Of a stretch of 64,000 bases of DNA, positions 7,860-16,427 are shown piece after piece (positions within the stretch are counted from its first letter, which is position 1; every line of letters begins with the position of its first letter). This DNA comes from Pseudomonas brassicacearum (GTDB taxonomy: Bacteria; Pseudomonadota; Gammaproteobacteria; Pseudomonadales; Pseudomonadaceae). The notes under the pieces are model-generated. The model did not search any database, had not been told where the DNA came from, and worked only from the letters and a program-made list of their open reading frames with translations. The DNA lies in NCBI RefSeq assembly GCF_000585995.1, contig NZ_CP007410.1, positions 1,391,430 through 1,455,429 of the forward strand. The letters are read 5' to 3'. Position numbers and translations under genes: made by a program.

Positions 7860-7989
7860 TGTCAGCCTTCAATGGCCTGACAAACGTTTGAACGGCGTTT
7901 CTAGTGACTTAATGGGTTGCAACGCCCCACCTCTCTTTCAACTTCAAACAACTTCCCCGCCCAATCTTAATCACCCCAGGAAACGAGAC

Positions 7990-8340
7990 ATGACAAACGA
8001 GCAACAAGCGTTGCTGGACATGCCGATCTGGCTGGTCATCGTGCTCGCCCTGGTGGGCGGGGTGTCCGGCGAGATGTGGCGCGCCGACAAGGAGGGCGCT
8101 CGTGGCTGGCCGTTGCTGCGCCGCGTGGTTCTGCGCTCCGGCGCCTGCGTGGTCTGCGGGGTTTCGGCAACCATGCTGTTGTACGCCCTCGGCATGTCGA
8201 TCTGGAGCGCCTGCGCCCTGGGTTGCCTGACTGCCATGGCCGGTGCCGATGTGGCCATCGGTCTATACGAACGCTGGGTCGCCAAGCGGATCGGCGTTTG
8301 CGAGGTGCCACCGCGAGACCTTCCGCCCGATCAGCCGTGA
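7990..8340 (+). CDS. Holin, pyocin/phage type
   Basis: A 116-aa small membrane protein with hydrophobic segments at about residues 9-28 (MPIWLVIVLALVGGVSGEM), 45-65 (VLRSGACVVCGVSATMLLYAL) and 68-88. It is the right size and position for the holin that opens the inner membrane to the endolysin encoded at 20289. The ATG at 7990 follows AACGAGAC; an upstream in-frame start at 7888 has no support. Holin early and endolysin late is the usual Pseudomonas R-tailocin order. Confidence 0.8.
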   Translation: MTNEQQALLDMPIWLVIVLALVGGVSGEMWRADKEGARGWPLLRRVVLRSGACVVCGVSATMLLYALGMSIWSACALGCLTAMAGADVAIGLYERWVAKRIGVCEVPPRDLPPDQP

Positions 8341-8376
8341 ATCGACATCGTTGATCCATACAAAAGGAGGCGATCA

Positions 8377-8889
8377 ATGCCCGTCCTCATCGAAAAACCG
8401 TCGCAGCTGTTCGCCGCCATTGCCCAGATGCTGCGCGCCACTCACCCCACCTTGAAAGTCGGCAGTCCCCAGGATTTCGATGGCACCGACGACCAACCCT
8501 GGGTGCTGATTGCCATTGAGCGTGATGCGTCCGGCAACCGCGCCAATGACGGGCGTATCGCCCATGTCCTGACGGTTTCCTTGCAAGTGGTCATGGCCGT
8601 TCCAGGATGGGAGGCCTGCGATCTGGCCGGTGAATTGAAGCACCTGGTCGTGGATAACCGCTGGGGCCTGTCGGGCGATCAATGCGATCTGCCCTCGGAA
8701 ATCGATGGCATCGCATCCACGTTCATCCACGAAGCCCGGGTGTACAGCGCCTGGACCCTTTCCTTCAACCAAACCCTGTACCTCGGCCCAACGCTGCTGG
8801 AGGACCCGCTGGGCATCCCGAAATTTGCCCGTACCTGGGAAGTGTCGGACATCGACGACCCGGATCAATACACAACACTCGAGGCCTGA
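8377..8889 (+). CDS. Tail completion or terminator-like protein (Mu Gp37-like)
   Basis: A 170-aa protein without membrane segments or signal. A β-rich layout (HVLTVSLQVVMAVPG..., YSAWTLSFNQTLYLG) resembles tail-terminator/joining proteins of Mu-type contractile phages. It sits between the holin and the baseplate spike with an AAAGGAGG ribosome site. If this is right it caps the tail tube and sheath, where a phage would join a head. Family assignment is by general pattern and neighbourhood only. Confidence 0.55.
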   Translation: MPVLIEKPSQLFAAIAQMLRATHPTLKVGSPQDFDGTDDQPWVLIAIERDASGNRANDGRIAHVLTVSLQVVMAVPGWEACDLAGELKHLVVDNRWGLSGDQCDLPSEIDGIASTFIHEARVYSAWTLSFNQTLYLGPTLLEDPLGIPKFARTWEVSDIDDPDQYTTLEA

Positions 8890-8892
8890 CCC

Positions 8893-9504
8893 ATGTTCGA
8901 TGCGCTTTTGAGTCTGCATCTGGGGCCGATCATCGAGCGTCTGGCCGAGATGGAGACCGAGCTGGAAGACCTGCATCGGCGTGCCGACAGTTTCTGTCGC
9001 ATCGGCGTTTGTCAGGAGGTCGATGCCGCCAGCAACACCTGCAAGGTCAGCCACGGTGGGCTGCTCACCCCAGCGATCCGCTTTTTCAATCCCAGTGCCG
9101 GCGCCCAGAGCGAGTCGCGGATTCCCTCCGTGGGCGAGCAGTGCCTATTGCTGAACCATGGCGGCGGCGAGGGCGGTGGGCAGTCGGTGGCGTTGTTCGG
9201 CCTCAACGGCGGTCAGTTCCCGCCCGTCTCGACACAGGCCTCGCTGACGCGTCGCCTCTATCAGGACGGTTCGGAAAACGGCTACGACCACGCCAGTCAT
9301 GTCCTGTATTGGAAAAACGGTCCGGCGGCGTTCACCGGTTCCCGTGAAGCCCTGCAACTGAACTTCGGCCCGTCGCGGTTGGCGATGACAGCCGAGGCCA
9401 TCGAATTGCAAGTTGGCGCCGTCGGCCTGCGGCTCGATGCTTCCGGTGTGCACCTGAGCGGCCCGGTGGTGGATCACCAGGGTCGCGTCATCAGTACCGC
9501 ATAA
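8893..9504 (+). CDS. Baseplate assembly protein V (central spike)
   Basis: A 203-aa gpV-like protein. It has an N-terminal helix (LGPIIERLAEMETELEDLHRRAD), an OB-like domain (CRIGVCQEVDAASNTCKVSHGG, then IPSVGEQCLLLNHGGGEGGGQSVALFGL) and a C-terminal β-repeat tail (AIELQVGAVGLRLDASGVHLSG). This is the membrane-piercing spike at the tip of the contractile tail. It lies four bases after the preceding stop. Confidence 0.85.
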   Translation: MFDALLSLHLGPIIERLAEMETELEDLHRRADSFCRIGVCQEVDAASNTCKVSHGGLLTPAIRFFNPSAGAQSESRIPSVGEQCLLLNHGGGEGGGQSVALFGLNGGQFPPVSTQASLTRRLYQDGSENGYDHASHVLYWKNGPAAFTGSREALQLNFGPSRLAMTAEAIELQVGAVGLRLDASGVHLSGPVVDHQGRVISTA

Positions 9505-9515
9505 GAGATTTCCTC

Positions 9516-9848
9516 ATGATTGGAATCGATCGAAATACCGGCGCCACGGTCGACGACTGGCTGCAGTTCGTGCAGCGCGCCACCCGGGCGTTGACCACGC
9601 CTTTAGGCACTCGTCAGAAGCGTCCTCTATATGGCTGCGCACTCACCCAGCTACTCGGGCAGAACCTCGGCGACGACTTGCTGATCCTTGCCCAAAGCCA
9701 CGCCGCTCAAGCGTTCTACAACCCACAAAACGGCATCAGTGATTTCGAGCCACAGGTCATTGTCGCCAGCCGACACGGCGCCGGCTTGCTGTTGCGCTTC
9801 GCCGGCACCTGGAAAAACCGTAAGCAAACCTTCGAGGTGGTGACATGA
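9516..9848 (+). CDS. Baseplate protein W (gp25-like)
   Basis: A 110-aa protein of the GPW/gp25 family (MIGIDRNTGATVDDWLQFVQRATRALTTPLGTRQKRPLYG), a baseplate wedge component that starts sheath assembly. It overlaps the next gene by four bases (ATGA), so translation is probably coupled. Confidence 0.88.
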   Translation: MIGIDRNTGATVDDWLQFVQRATRALTTPLGTRQKRPLYGCALTQLLGQNLGDDLLILAQSHAAQAFYNPQNGISDFEPQVIVASRHGAGLLLRFAGTWKNRKQTFEVVT

Positions 9849-10840
9849 GCATGTTGATACCCGGCCAGAACCAGTTGGCCGAACCGGCCATCGTCACCGT
9901 CGACGCGTTCGAGGACCTGCTCGCAGAGTTCAAGACTTTCGTTATCGAGTACGTCGGCGCCCGCTCTCCCGGGAGTGCGGCCAAGCTGGTGGACAGCCTC
10001 GAGAACGAAAGCGAACTGCTGACCCTGGCCCTTGAGGCGTTCTGCGTACGGCTGCAAACCCATGAACGCAAATACAACGCTCGCATCAAGCAGATGCTGG
10101 CGTGGTGGGCCACCGGGACCAACCTTGATGCTCGCCTGGCGGACATGGGGCTCGAACGTCAGTTGCTCGATCCGGGCGATCCGGCGGCTTTCCCGCCCAT
10201 CGCTCCGGTCTACGAGAGTGACGATGATGCCCGCTTGCGCTACTACCTTGCGCCCCATGCTCCGGCGGCGGGCTCGCGCATGCAGTATCGGCGGGAGATC
10301 TTCACCCTCGGCGAACGGCCTGCGGTGAAGGTGGAAAGTGCCGCTGGCGGTGTCGTGAACGTGACCTACACCTTCGATCCGGACGGTCTCGCCGCGCAAG
10401 TCAAGGACGGCAACGGACGCCGGACCGCACCGGGCGAAGTCACGGTCACGGTGCTTTCCCGCGAGGGCGACGGCACACCGTCCGAAGCGCTGCTGAACGG
10501 TGTTCGCCAGCACTTCTCCCGGCCTGATGTGCGACCGGAAACCGACCTGGTCATCGTGCAGGCCGCGCAAATCAAACCCTACAAAATCCGTGTCGTGGCG
10601 AAGATCAATGCCGGTCCGGATTCGGGTTTGACCCAAGTTGCCGCAGAGCAGCAATTACAGGCGTACGCCGAGGCCTGTCACCGCCTGGAAGGTCGGGTGG
10701 ACCCGAGCTGGATCGACTACACGTTGCACAGCGCGGGCGCAGTTCAACTGCAGATTCTCGAACCGCTGGCGCCGATTGTGACGACGGCTTTCCAAGCCCC
10801 GTACTGCACGGGCGTCGAGGTCGAGGTGGACACGTTATGA
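9845..10840 (+). CDS. Baseplate J protein
   Basis: A 331-aa baseplate J/gp47-family protein. The central segment PAVKVESAAGGVVNVTYTFDP followed by PGEVTVTVLSREGDGTPS is typical. It forms the wedge periphery that carries the fibres. It is coupled by ATGA overlaps to W upstream and I downstream. Confidence 0.9.
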   Translation: MSMLIPGQNQLAEPAIVTVDAFEDLLAEFKTFVIEYVGARSPGSAAKLVDSLENESELLTLALEAFCVRLQTHERKYNARIKQMLAWWATGTNLDARLADMGLERQLLDPGDPAAFPPIAPVYESDDDARLRYYLAPHAPAAGSRMQYRREIFTLGERPAVKVESAAGGVVNVTYTFDPDGLAAQVKDGNGRRTAPGEVTVTVLSREGDGTPSEALLNGVRQHFSRPDVRPETDLVIVQAAQIKPYKIRVVAKINAGPDSGLTQVAAEQQLQAYAEACHRLEGRVDPSWIDYTLHSAGAVQLQILEPLAPIVTTAFQAPYCTGVEVEVDTL

Positions 10841-11472
10841 GTGACGACACACCGCGCCCGAGTTTGCTGCCGGCCAACAGTTCACCGCTGGAAAGGGCGC
10901 TTGACCTGGGTTTCGCCCGCTTGCTTGAACGCATCGATCCGCCGTTTCCCGAGCTGATGAATCCGCTCTCGACGCCCCAGGCCTTTCTGCCGTACCTCGC
11001 GGCGGATCGCGGGGTCAGTGAGTGGAGCTCCGCGGCGGGCGAGACTGAAAAGCGTCTGACGGTGGAACTCGCCTGGCCCACCGCTCGGCAAGCCGGGACA
11101 CGAAAGGCGCTGGAAAATGCCGCCAAGGGCTTGCAGCTCATGCCCGAGGTGCGCGCCTGGTATGAGCAAACGCCACCCGGCCCGCCCTACAGTTTTTCCG
11201 TCAGGGCTTTTACCGAACAACCCTATAGCGAAGCCATCGACGCCCGCCTTGATCGTCGGCTGGCCGATGCCAAAAGCGAGCGCGACACCTTGACGGTTTC
11301 GGTCGGCTTGAGTGCCTTCGGCCGTCACGTCATCGGCGCCGCCACGCTGTGCGGCGAGCTGACCACGGTTTATCCGATTGTCATCGACGGGCTCGAAGCC
11401 TCGGGCCAGGCCTTCATGGCCGCCGGGCTCTACAGCGTCGAAACCTCCACTATTTATCCACAGGGGTCCTAA
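10837..11472 (+). CDS. Tail protein I (baseplate-fibre connector)
   Basis: A 211-aa P2 gpI-like protein. The N-terminal signature LLPANSSPLERALDLGFARL, followed by the FLPYLAADRGVSEW segment, marks the family. It links baseplate J and the tail fibre, whose gene starts at the next base after its stop. Confidence 0.9.
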   Translation: MSDDTPRPSLLPANSSPLERALDLGFARLLERIDPPFPELMNPLSTPQAFLPYLAADRGVSEWSSAAGETEKRLTVELAWPTARQAGTRKALENAAKGLQLMPEVRAWYEQTPPGPPYSFSVRAFTEQPYSEAIDARLDRRLADAKSERDTLTVSVGLSAFGRHVIGAATLCGELTTVYPIVIDGLEASGQAFMAAGLYSVETSTIYPQGS

Positions 11473-13020
11473 ATGGCCGACTACTACACCCTGCTCACCG
11501 ATGCGGGGATCGCCTACGAAACCGCCTGCAAGGCGGCGGGCACACCCATCAAGCTGTCGCAGATTTCCGTCGGTGACGGCGGCGGCGCGGTCTACAACCC
11601 CGCGGCCACCGCCACGGCGCTGAAACGCGAAGTGTGGCGCGGGCCGCTCAATGCGCTGTTCCAGGATGAGAAAAACTCGAGCTGGTTACTGGCCGAAGTG
11701 ACCATCCCGCCGGAAGTGGGCGGCTGGTATGTGCGCGAGGCCGGGATCTGGACCGATACCGGGATCCTGTACGCAATTGTTAAATATCCGGAGTCGTTCA
11801 AACCGGTGTTGGCGACTTCCGGTTCGGGGAAAGAGTTTTATATCCGGTCGATTTTCGAGACCAGTAATGCTGAGTCGGTGACGTTGCTGATTGACGACAC
11901 TGTGGTCAAGGCGACGCGGGCTTGGGTGGCGAGTTATGTGGCTGATGAGCTTGCCAAGCTCGATGGAAAGCAATCTGTGCGGGTGGCGACGACGGCCAAC
12001 ATTGCCCTGAGTGGCGCGCAGACGATTGATGGTATTGCTGTGGTCGCGGGAGATCGAGTTCTCGTTAAGTCCCAGACGTTGGCGAAGGACAACGGTATTT
12101 ATGTCGCCACAAACAGCGCTTGGATACGAGCAAAGGATGCCGACGCAAGTGTCGAAGTCACCTCGGGGCTGATTGTCTCGGTTGAGGAAGGGACGACGCT
12201 TGCCAATACGATCTGGCAGTTGGTGACAGATGGTGTGATCGTGCTGGGTACTACGGGGCTGAGTTTTCAGAACGTCACTCAAGGGTTTGCGCCGATTAAT
12301 TCCCCAGCTTTCCAAGGAATGCCTACAGCTCAAACGGGGGCTCAGTTTGATAACACGAACAAGCTAGCTACAAACCTGTTTGTGCAACGAGCTCTGGGTA
12401 ATCTTAGTGCCGCTATAGCTATTACCGATACGATCAGCCTAACGGCTGCGCATTGTGGCTTCTTACTGGTAGGGTCCGTTGGACTTCTTGGTAAAACTGT
12501 TACGTTGCCACCCATCAGTGGGCTGCCTACCGGCGCGACGATCCATTTTTCTGCCGGTGTGGCTGAGACCACTATTGCGGCGGCAGGGTCCGACATCATA
12601 GGTCCGAATGTAGGTGCAACGGGGTCAACCATCACCTCATTTTTAATTGACGCGCTTGATTCAGTCACTCTTGTGAACGTCGGATCAGGCTGGCGAATGG
12701 TAGGTGGTTCTCACCTTAACAAACACAGCGGCCAGTTTGGTGCTGGTCTCGTTGCCAATGGCTATCAGAGACTCCCGAGCGGTTTGATCATTCAGTGGGG
12801 CACTGCCGGGAACACAAACGGATTCGGAACATGGACTTACCCAATAGCATTTCCAAATGCAGTTTTTCGTGTGTTTGCCAGTAACGACGCCACGGCTTCT
12901 GGTGCCAGCATGTACGCATGTGGTGCTCATCCTTCTGGAACGCCTAAAGTATCAGCCACCATCGCGAGTCAGTTGGCGACTGGGGGAGATGCCATCTTCC
13001 TGTTTGCCATCGGTTACTGA
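11473..13020 (+). CDS. Tail fibre (receptor-binding protein)
   Basis: A 515-aa fibre. The N-terminus (about residues 1-150, MADYYTLLTDAGIAYE...) is the conserved baseplate-attaching domain of P2-type fibres. The middle has a repeat-type segment (SGAQTIDGIAVVAGDRVLVKSQ) and the collar-like motif APINSPAFQGMPTAQTGAQ. The C-terminus (GLIIQWGTAG...IAFPNAVFRVF...FLFAIGY) resembles gp53-type receptor-binding tips. The second half is visibly lower in GC than its neighbours, as expected of a module exchanged between strains. It sets the killing spectrum. Confidence 0.9.
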   Translation: MADYYTLLTDAGIAYETACKAAGTPIKLSQISVGDGGGAVYNPAATATALKREVWRGPLNALFQDEKNSSWLLAEVTIPPEVGGWYVREAGIWTDTGILYAIVKYPESFKPVLATSGSGKEFYIRSIFETSNAESVTLLIDDTVVKATRAWVASYVADELAKLDGKQSVRVATTANIALSGAQTIDGIAVVAGDRVLVKSQTLAKDNGIYVATNSAWIRAKDADASVEVTSGLIVSVEEGTTLANTIWQLVTDGVIVLGTTGLSFQNVTQGFAPINSPAFQGMPTAQTGAQFDNTNKLATNLFVQRALGNLSAAIAITDTISLTAAHCGFLLVGSVGLLGKTVTLPPISGLPTGATIHFSAGVAETTIAAAGSDIIGPNVGATGSTITSFLIDALDSVTLVNVGSGWRMVGGSHLNKHSGQFGAGLVANGYQRLPSGLIIQWGTAGNTNGFGTWTYPIAFPNAVFRVFASNDATASGASMYACGAHPSGTPKVSATIASQLATGGDAIFLFAIGY

Positions 13021-13101
13021 CTTTCAAGACAAGGAACTTCTACCAAAATAAAACTACTTCATCAGTCCTGGATGCTGGGACTGTGAACATAAGGTGAGGA
13101 A

Positions 13102-13539
13102 ATGACTCTTTTTTCAAGCAAGACAACGGGTGGTTTCTACGATGACTCCATTCACTCTGCTGCGCAGATTCCCGAAGATGTAGTCGAAATAACCCAAGAG
13201 CGACATATGGAGCTTCTTGAGGGACAGTCCATGGGGAAGCGGATTTCAAGTGGCGAGGATGGTTATCCAATACTTATCGATCCACCTGAACAGTCGCCTG
13301 AGTCTTTAGCAGCGATTGAGCGTGTATGGCGTGACGGCCAGCTTGTTGTGACCGATGGCATGGTTGCCCGGCATCGCGACGAGTTGGAGGAGGGGCGAGA
13401 GACCACTCTTCCTGTCGAACAATACTCGGAGCTTCAAACGTATCGACGAACGCTACGCAACTGGCCGGAGGGGAAAGATTTCCCGCTGGTCGATCACCGT
13501 CCGATAACACCGTCTTGGCTGCTTAAACAGCCCCAATAA
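13102..13539 (+). CDS. Tail fibre assembly chaperone (Tfa-like)
   Basis: A 145-aa protein with the C-terminal pattern of phage/pyocin Tfa proteins (RDELEEGRETTLPVEQYSELQTYRRTL...WPEGKDFPLVDHRPITPSWL). It folds or matures the cognate fibre and usually travels with it. Codon and GC character follow the fibre tip. Ribosome site GGTGAGGAA. Confidence 0.85.
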   Translation: MTLFSSKTTGGFYDDSIHSAAQIPEDVVEITQERHMELLEGQSMGKRISSGEDGYPILIDPPEQSPESLAAIERVWRDGQLVVTDGMVARHRDELEEGRETTLPVEQYSELQTYRRTLRNWPEGKDFPLVDHRPITPSWLLKQPQ

Positions 13540-13565
13540 ACGCCCCGCACCGACGGGGCGTTTTC
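13538..13565 (+). terminator. Terminator after the fibre module (first of two)
   Basis: AACGCCCCG-CACCGA-CGGGGCGTTTTC hairpin overlapping the Tfa stop codon. Confidence 0.8.
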
Positions 13566-13585
13566 TTATCCGTCCAACACCCAAC

Positions 13586-13609
13586 AGCCCCTTCTCAAGG
13601 GGCTTTTTC
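13586..13609 (+). terminator. Terminator after the fibre module (second of two)
   Basis: AGCCCCTTCTCAAGGGGCTTTTTC, a compact hairpin plus T-run 20 bases before the next gene. Confidence 0.75.
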
Positions 13610-13628
13610 GCATCTGGAGAACCCAAAA

Positions 13629-13838
13629 ATGGCACCACGCCAAACCTACACCGTACTCCTCCCATTCCCCACCGGCGGCGGTCATTGGTCGACCACCGGC
13701 CAGGAACTCGACCTGCTCGACGTCGAGGCCAACGCCTTGCGCAGCGCCGGTCGCCTGGAACTGAAAAAAACCGAGGCCGGTGAATCGGTCTCTACATCCA
13801 CCGCGGCCAAAAAAGCCGCTGCCAAGAAGGCTGAATAA
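13629..13838 (+). CDS. Small DUF2635-like protein (Mu Gp38-like)
   Basis: A 69-aa protein directly before the sheath gene, as in Mu-like tail clusters. The N-terminal half is β-like (TYTVLLPFPTGGGHWSTTGQ) and the C-terminus is an Ala/Lys tail (STAAKKAAAKKAE). Its role is unknown. Family placement rests on size, position and the WSTTGQELDL-type motif. Confidence 0.65.
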   Translation: MAPRQTYTVLLPFPTGGGHWSTTGQELDLLDVEANALRSAGRLELKKTEAGESVSTSTAAKKAAAKKAE

Positions 13839-13840
13839 CC

Positions 13841-15007
13841 ATGGCTGAGGTTTTGAACTTCGAGCACAACGGCATTACCGTCAATGCCACTGAATCTCCC
13901 GAGGCCATGGGTGGCCTGGGTGACAACGTCATCGGGCTGGTCGGCACCGCGCCGAATGCCAATCCGCTGATTCCCAAGAACACGCCGTTCCGCATCAACA
14001 GCTTCACCACCCAGGCCCAGTTGGATCCGACCGGTGCCGAGGCGGGGACCTTGTTCCAGGCGGTGTTCCAGATCCTCAAAGTGGTCAAGGTGCCGGTCTA
14101 TGTGGTCATCGTCGAAGAGGGCGCCACACCGGCTGATACCCAGAACAACGTCATCGGCGGCATCGAGGCGCAGACCGGTCGCAAGTTGGGCTTGGCCGCG
14201 TTGAGTGGGGTCGCTGAAGACCTGACCATCATCGGCGCGCCAGGCTTCACCGGCACCAAGGCCGTGGCCGGCGAGTTCGCCTCGTTCGGCAAACGCATCA
14301 AGGCGCGGGTGGTGCTCGATGGCAAGGACGCCTCGGTCGCCGACCAAGTGACCTACAGCCAGGAACTGGGCGGCGCGGACCTCGGTTTCGACCGCTGCCT
14401 GGTGGTACACAACATGCCAGCGGTGTACTCCAAGGCCGCGAAGAAAAACGTCTTCCTGGCGCCGTCGAGCCTGGCCATCGCCGCGCTCGCCAAGGTCAAG
14501 CAATGGGAGAGCCCGGGCAACCAGGTCACCTACGCCGAAGACGTCTCGCGCACCGTGGAATACAACATCCTCGACACCTCCACCGAAGGCGATCTGCTCA
14601 ACCGCTACGGCGTCAGCTACTACGCCCGGACCATCCTCGGTGGCTTCTCGCTGCTGGGTAACCGCTCCATCACCGGCAAGTTCATCAGCTACGTTGGCCT
14701 GGAAGATGCCATCAGCCGCAAGCTGGTCAAGGCCGGCCAGAAAGCCATGGCCAAGAACTTGACCAAGTCGTTCATGGACCAAGAGGTCAAGCGCATCAAC
14801 GACTGGCTGCAAACCCTGGTCGCCGACGAAACCATCCCGGGCGGCAGCGTGTACCTGCACCCGGAATTGAACAGCGTCGAGAAGTACAAGAACGGCACCT
14901 GGTACGTGGTCATCGACTACGGCCGCTACGCGCCGAACGAACACATGATTTATCAACTCAACGCCCGCGATGAAATCATCGAGCAGTTCCTGGAGGACGT
15001 TCTCTAA
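13841..15007 (+). CDS. Contractile tail sheath protein
   Basis: A 388-aa P2 FI-type sheath. The N-terminus HNGITVNATESPEAMGGLGDNVIGLVGTAP and the C-terminal GGSVYLHPELNSVEKYKNGTWYVVIDYGRYAPNEHMIYQ are characteristic. It contracts to drive the tube through the target envelope. It overlaps the tube gene start by one base. Confidence 0.95.
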   Translation: MAEVLNFEHNGITVNATESPEAMGGLGDNVIGLVGTAPNANPLIPKNTPFRINSFTTQAQLDPTGAEAGTLFQAVFQILKVVKVPVYVVIVEEGATPADTQNNVIGGIEAQTGRKLGLAALSGVAEDLTIIGAPGFTGTKAVAGEFASFGKRIKARVVLDGKDASVADQVTYSQELGGADLGFDRCLVVHNMPAVYSKAAKKNVFLAPSSLAIAALAKVKQWESPGNQVTYAEDVSRTVEYNILDTSTEGDLLNRYGVSYYARTILGGFSLLGNRSITGKFISYVGLEDAISRKLVKAGQKAMAKNLTKSFMDQEVKRINDWLQTLVADETIPGGSVYLHPELNSVEKYKNGTWYVVIDYGRYAPNEHMIYQLNARDEIIEQFLEDVL

Positions 15008-15513
15008 TGTTTACCAACCGCGTAAGACAGGCCATCGCGGCCACCCTGCAAGGCCTGCCGTTGTCGGCGACCGTGGAAAGCTTCACCCCACCGAAGATCG
15101 AGTTCGCCATGGAGACGATGACCGGCGGGCGCTTTATTGGCGAGGAAATGGCCAAGAGTGGCAACGTGCTTGGGGCCACGTTGGTGCTACAAGGCGTGGG
15201 ACCGGAAATCATGCTGGCCCTAGGGGTGGGCGTGGGCGACGACATTCTGCTGAACGTGCGCGAGGCCGGTCAGGATCAGGATGGCAATACCTGGTTCACC
15301 TACCACACCGTCGGCGGGAAGTTGAAATCCTTGACCGAAGCGCCGCTGAAAATGGGTGATAAATCGACCACCACGTTGGACCTCTCCTGCCGCACCTACA
15401 GCCGTCTCGAAAACGGCATTCCGGTGATCGACATCGACGTACGCACCCAGAAGTTCGTGCTCAACGGCGTCGATATTCTCGGCGATGCTCGCCGTGCGGT
15501 GTTGTTGCCCTAA
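15007..15513 (+). CDS. Tail tube protein
   Basis: A 168-aa FII-type major tube protein (MFTNRVRQAIAATLQGLPLSATVESFTPPKIEF...RTYSRLENGIPVIDIDVRTQKFVLNGVD). It polymerises as the inner tube. Its start overlaps the sheath stop. A REPIN follows before the chaperone gene. Confidence 0.92.
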   Translation: MFTNRVRQAIAATLQGLPLSATVESFTPPKIEFAMETMTGGRFIGEEMAKSGNVLGATLVLQGVGPEIMLALGVGVGDDILLNVREAGQDQDGNTWFTYHTVGGKLKSLTEAPLKMGDKSTTTLDLSCRTYSRLENGIPVIDIDVRTQKFVLNGVDILGDARRAVLLP

Positions 15514-15552
15514 TCACTGCAGCATTCGCAATGCCAGTCAGTTAAACGCAGT

Positions 15553-15649
15553 CCCTGTGGGAGCGGGCTTGCTCGCGAATGCGTCAGCACATCCAACATT
15601 AATGTTGCCTGACCCACCGCTTTCGCGAGCAAGCCCGCTCCCACAGGGG
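15553..15649. repeat. REPIN inside the tailocin operon
   Basis: CCTGTGGGAGCGGGCTTGCT and its inverse flank about 55 bp between the tube and tail-chaperone genes. It is a strong hairpin in the transcript. Confidence 0.9.
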
Positions 15650-15723
15650 AATCCGCCCAGCCAGAGATTTGCGATAACTGCCCCGTGTTGCGCCTCCCCA
15701 GTATTCACCAAGGAACTGATTCC

Positions 15724-16299
15724 ATGTCCTGGACGCCTCCCGTTCACGTCTTGCTGTCGCCGATCACCGGTGACGACGAAACGCAGATCAAGCAACTCCA
15801 ACTCAAGCCGCTGTACTACGCCGCGCAGAAAGACGCCCTGGCCCGTGCCGGCGATGACGAAGACGATCAGTTCTTCGAGCTGGCCAAATTGGCCACCGGC
15901 CTGTCGGTCAAGGAACTCGACCAGCTCAAACGCCCGGACTACGTGAGCATTGCGCAATACGTGCATGAAATGTCGACCCGTCTGACGTCCCACTTCCTGG
16001 AACAGGTGGACGGCGCACCCGCCGACCCCGACCAGGTGCAACTGCTGCAACCGCTCAACGCAGCGGGTCGCAGCGTGACGTCGCTGAGCCTGGAGATGCC
16101 GATACTGCGCGCCACCAAAGCGATGAAAAAACTGAAGACGGCCAAGGAACGCGCCGAGTTCATCACGGCTCATTGCACCGGCCTGATGCTTCCCGACCTG
16201 GACCTGCTGACCGTGCCCGACTGGACGCAACTGCAGGTACGCATCGACGATTTTTTAAACAAACCGGCGGACTTCTTTCGGAGCGCGACATCGAAGTGA
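15724..16299 (+). CDS. Tail assembly chaperone, unshifted form (P2 E-like)
   Basis: A 191-aa protein (MSWTPPVHVLLSPITGDDETQIKQLQLKPLYY) between the tube and tape-measure genes, the constant place of tail chaperones. It coats the tape measure during assembly. ATG 15724 follows AAGGAACTG; the upstream in-frame start at 15685 is less likely. Codon 176 onward holds a slippery heptamer, giving a longer second product (see next entry). Confidence 0.85.
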   Translation: MSWTPPVHVLLSPITGDDETQIKQLQLKPLYYAAQKDALARAGDDEDDQFFELAKLATGLSVKELDQLKRPDYVSIAQYVHEMSTRLTSHFLEQVDGAPADPDQVQLLQPLNAAGRSVTSLSLEMPILRATKAMKKLKTAKERAEFITAHCTGLMLPDLDLLTVPDWTQLQVRIDDFLNKPADFFRSATSK

Positions 16300-16421
16300 T
16301 CCTCGATGTGGTGCCGCTCATTTACCCGGTAAGTGAAGCGGAAATTCTGGAGTGGGACGCCGGCAAGGCCTTGCGCCGTTACGACATCGCGATCACTCGC
16401 CTTGGCGTGAAACAGGAGTAG
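16173..16421 (+). CDS. Tail assembly chaperone -1 frameshift extension (P2 E'-like)
   Basis: The frame overlaps the chaperone end and lacks its own ribosome site. The heptamer T-TTT-TTA (16251-16257) is in the exact reading phase for a -1 slip. The fused product would be about 232 aa: 178 codons of the first frame, then KQTGGLLSERDIEVILDVVPLIYP... to 16421. P2 phage makes its E+E' chaperone at the closely related T-TTT-TTG. Treat as one gene with two products; only the part from 16257 is expected to be translated in this frame. Confidence 0.8.
   Translation: MHRPDASRPGPADRARLDATAGTHRRFFKQTGGLLSERDIEVILDVVPLIYPVSEAEILEWDAGKALRRYDIAITRLGVKQE
16251..16257 (+). promoter_or_regulatory. Programmed -1 ribosomal frameshift site
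   Basis: T-TTT-TTA slippery heptamer in phase with the chaperone codons GAT TTT TTA. The -1 frame is open for 54 more codons. No strong downstream stimulatory hairpin was recognised by eye. Confidence 0.8.
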
Positions 16422-16427
16422 AGCGGG

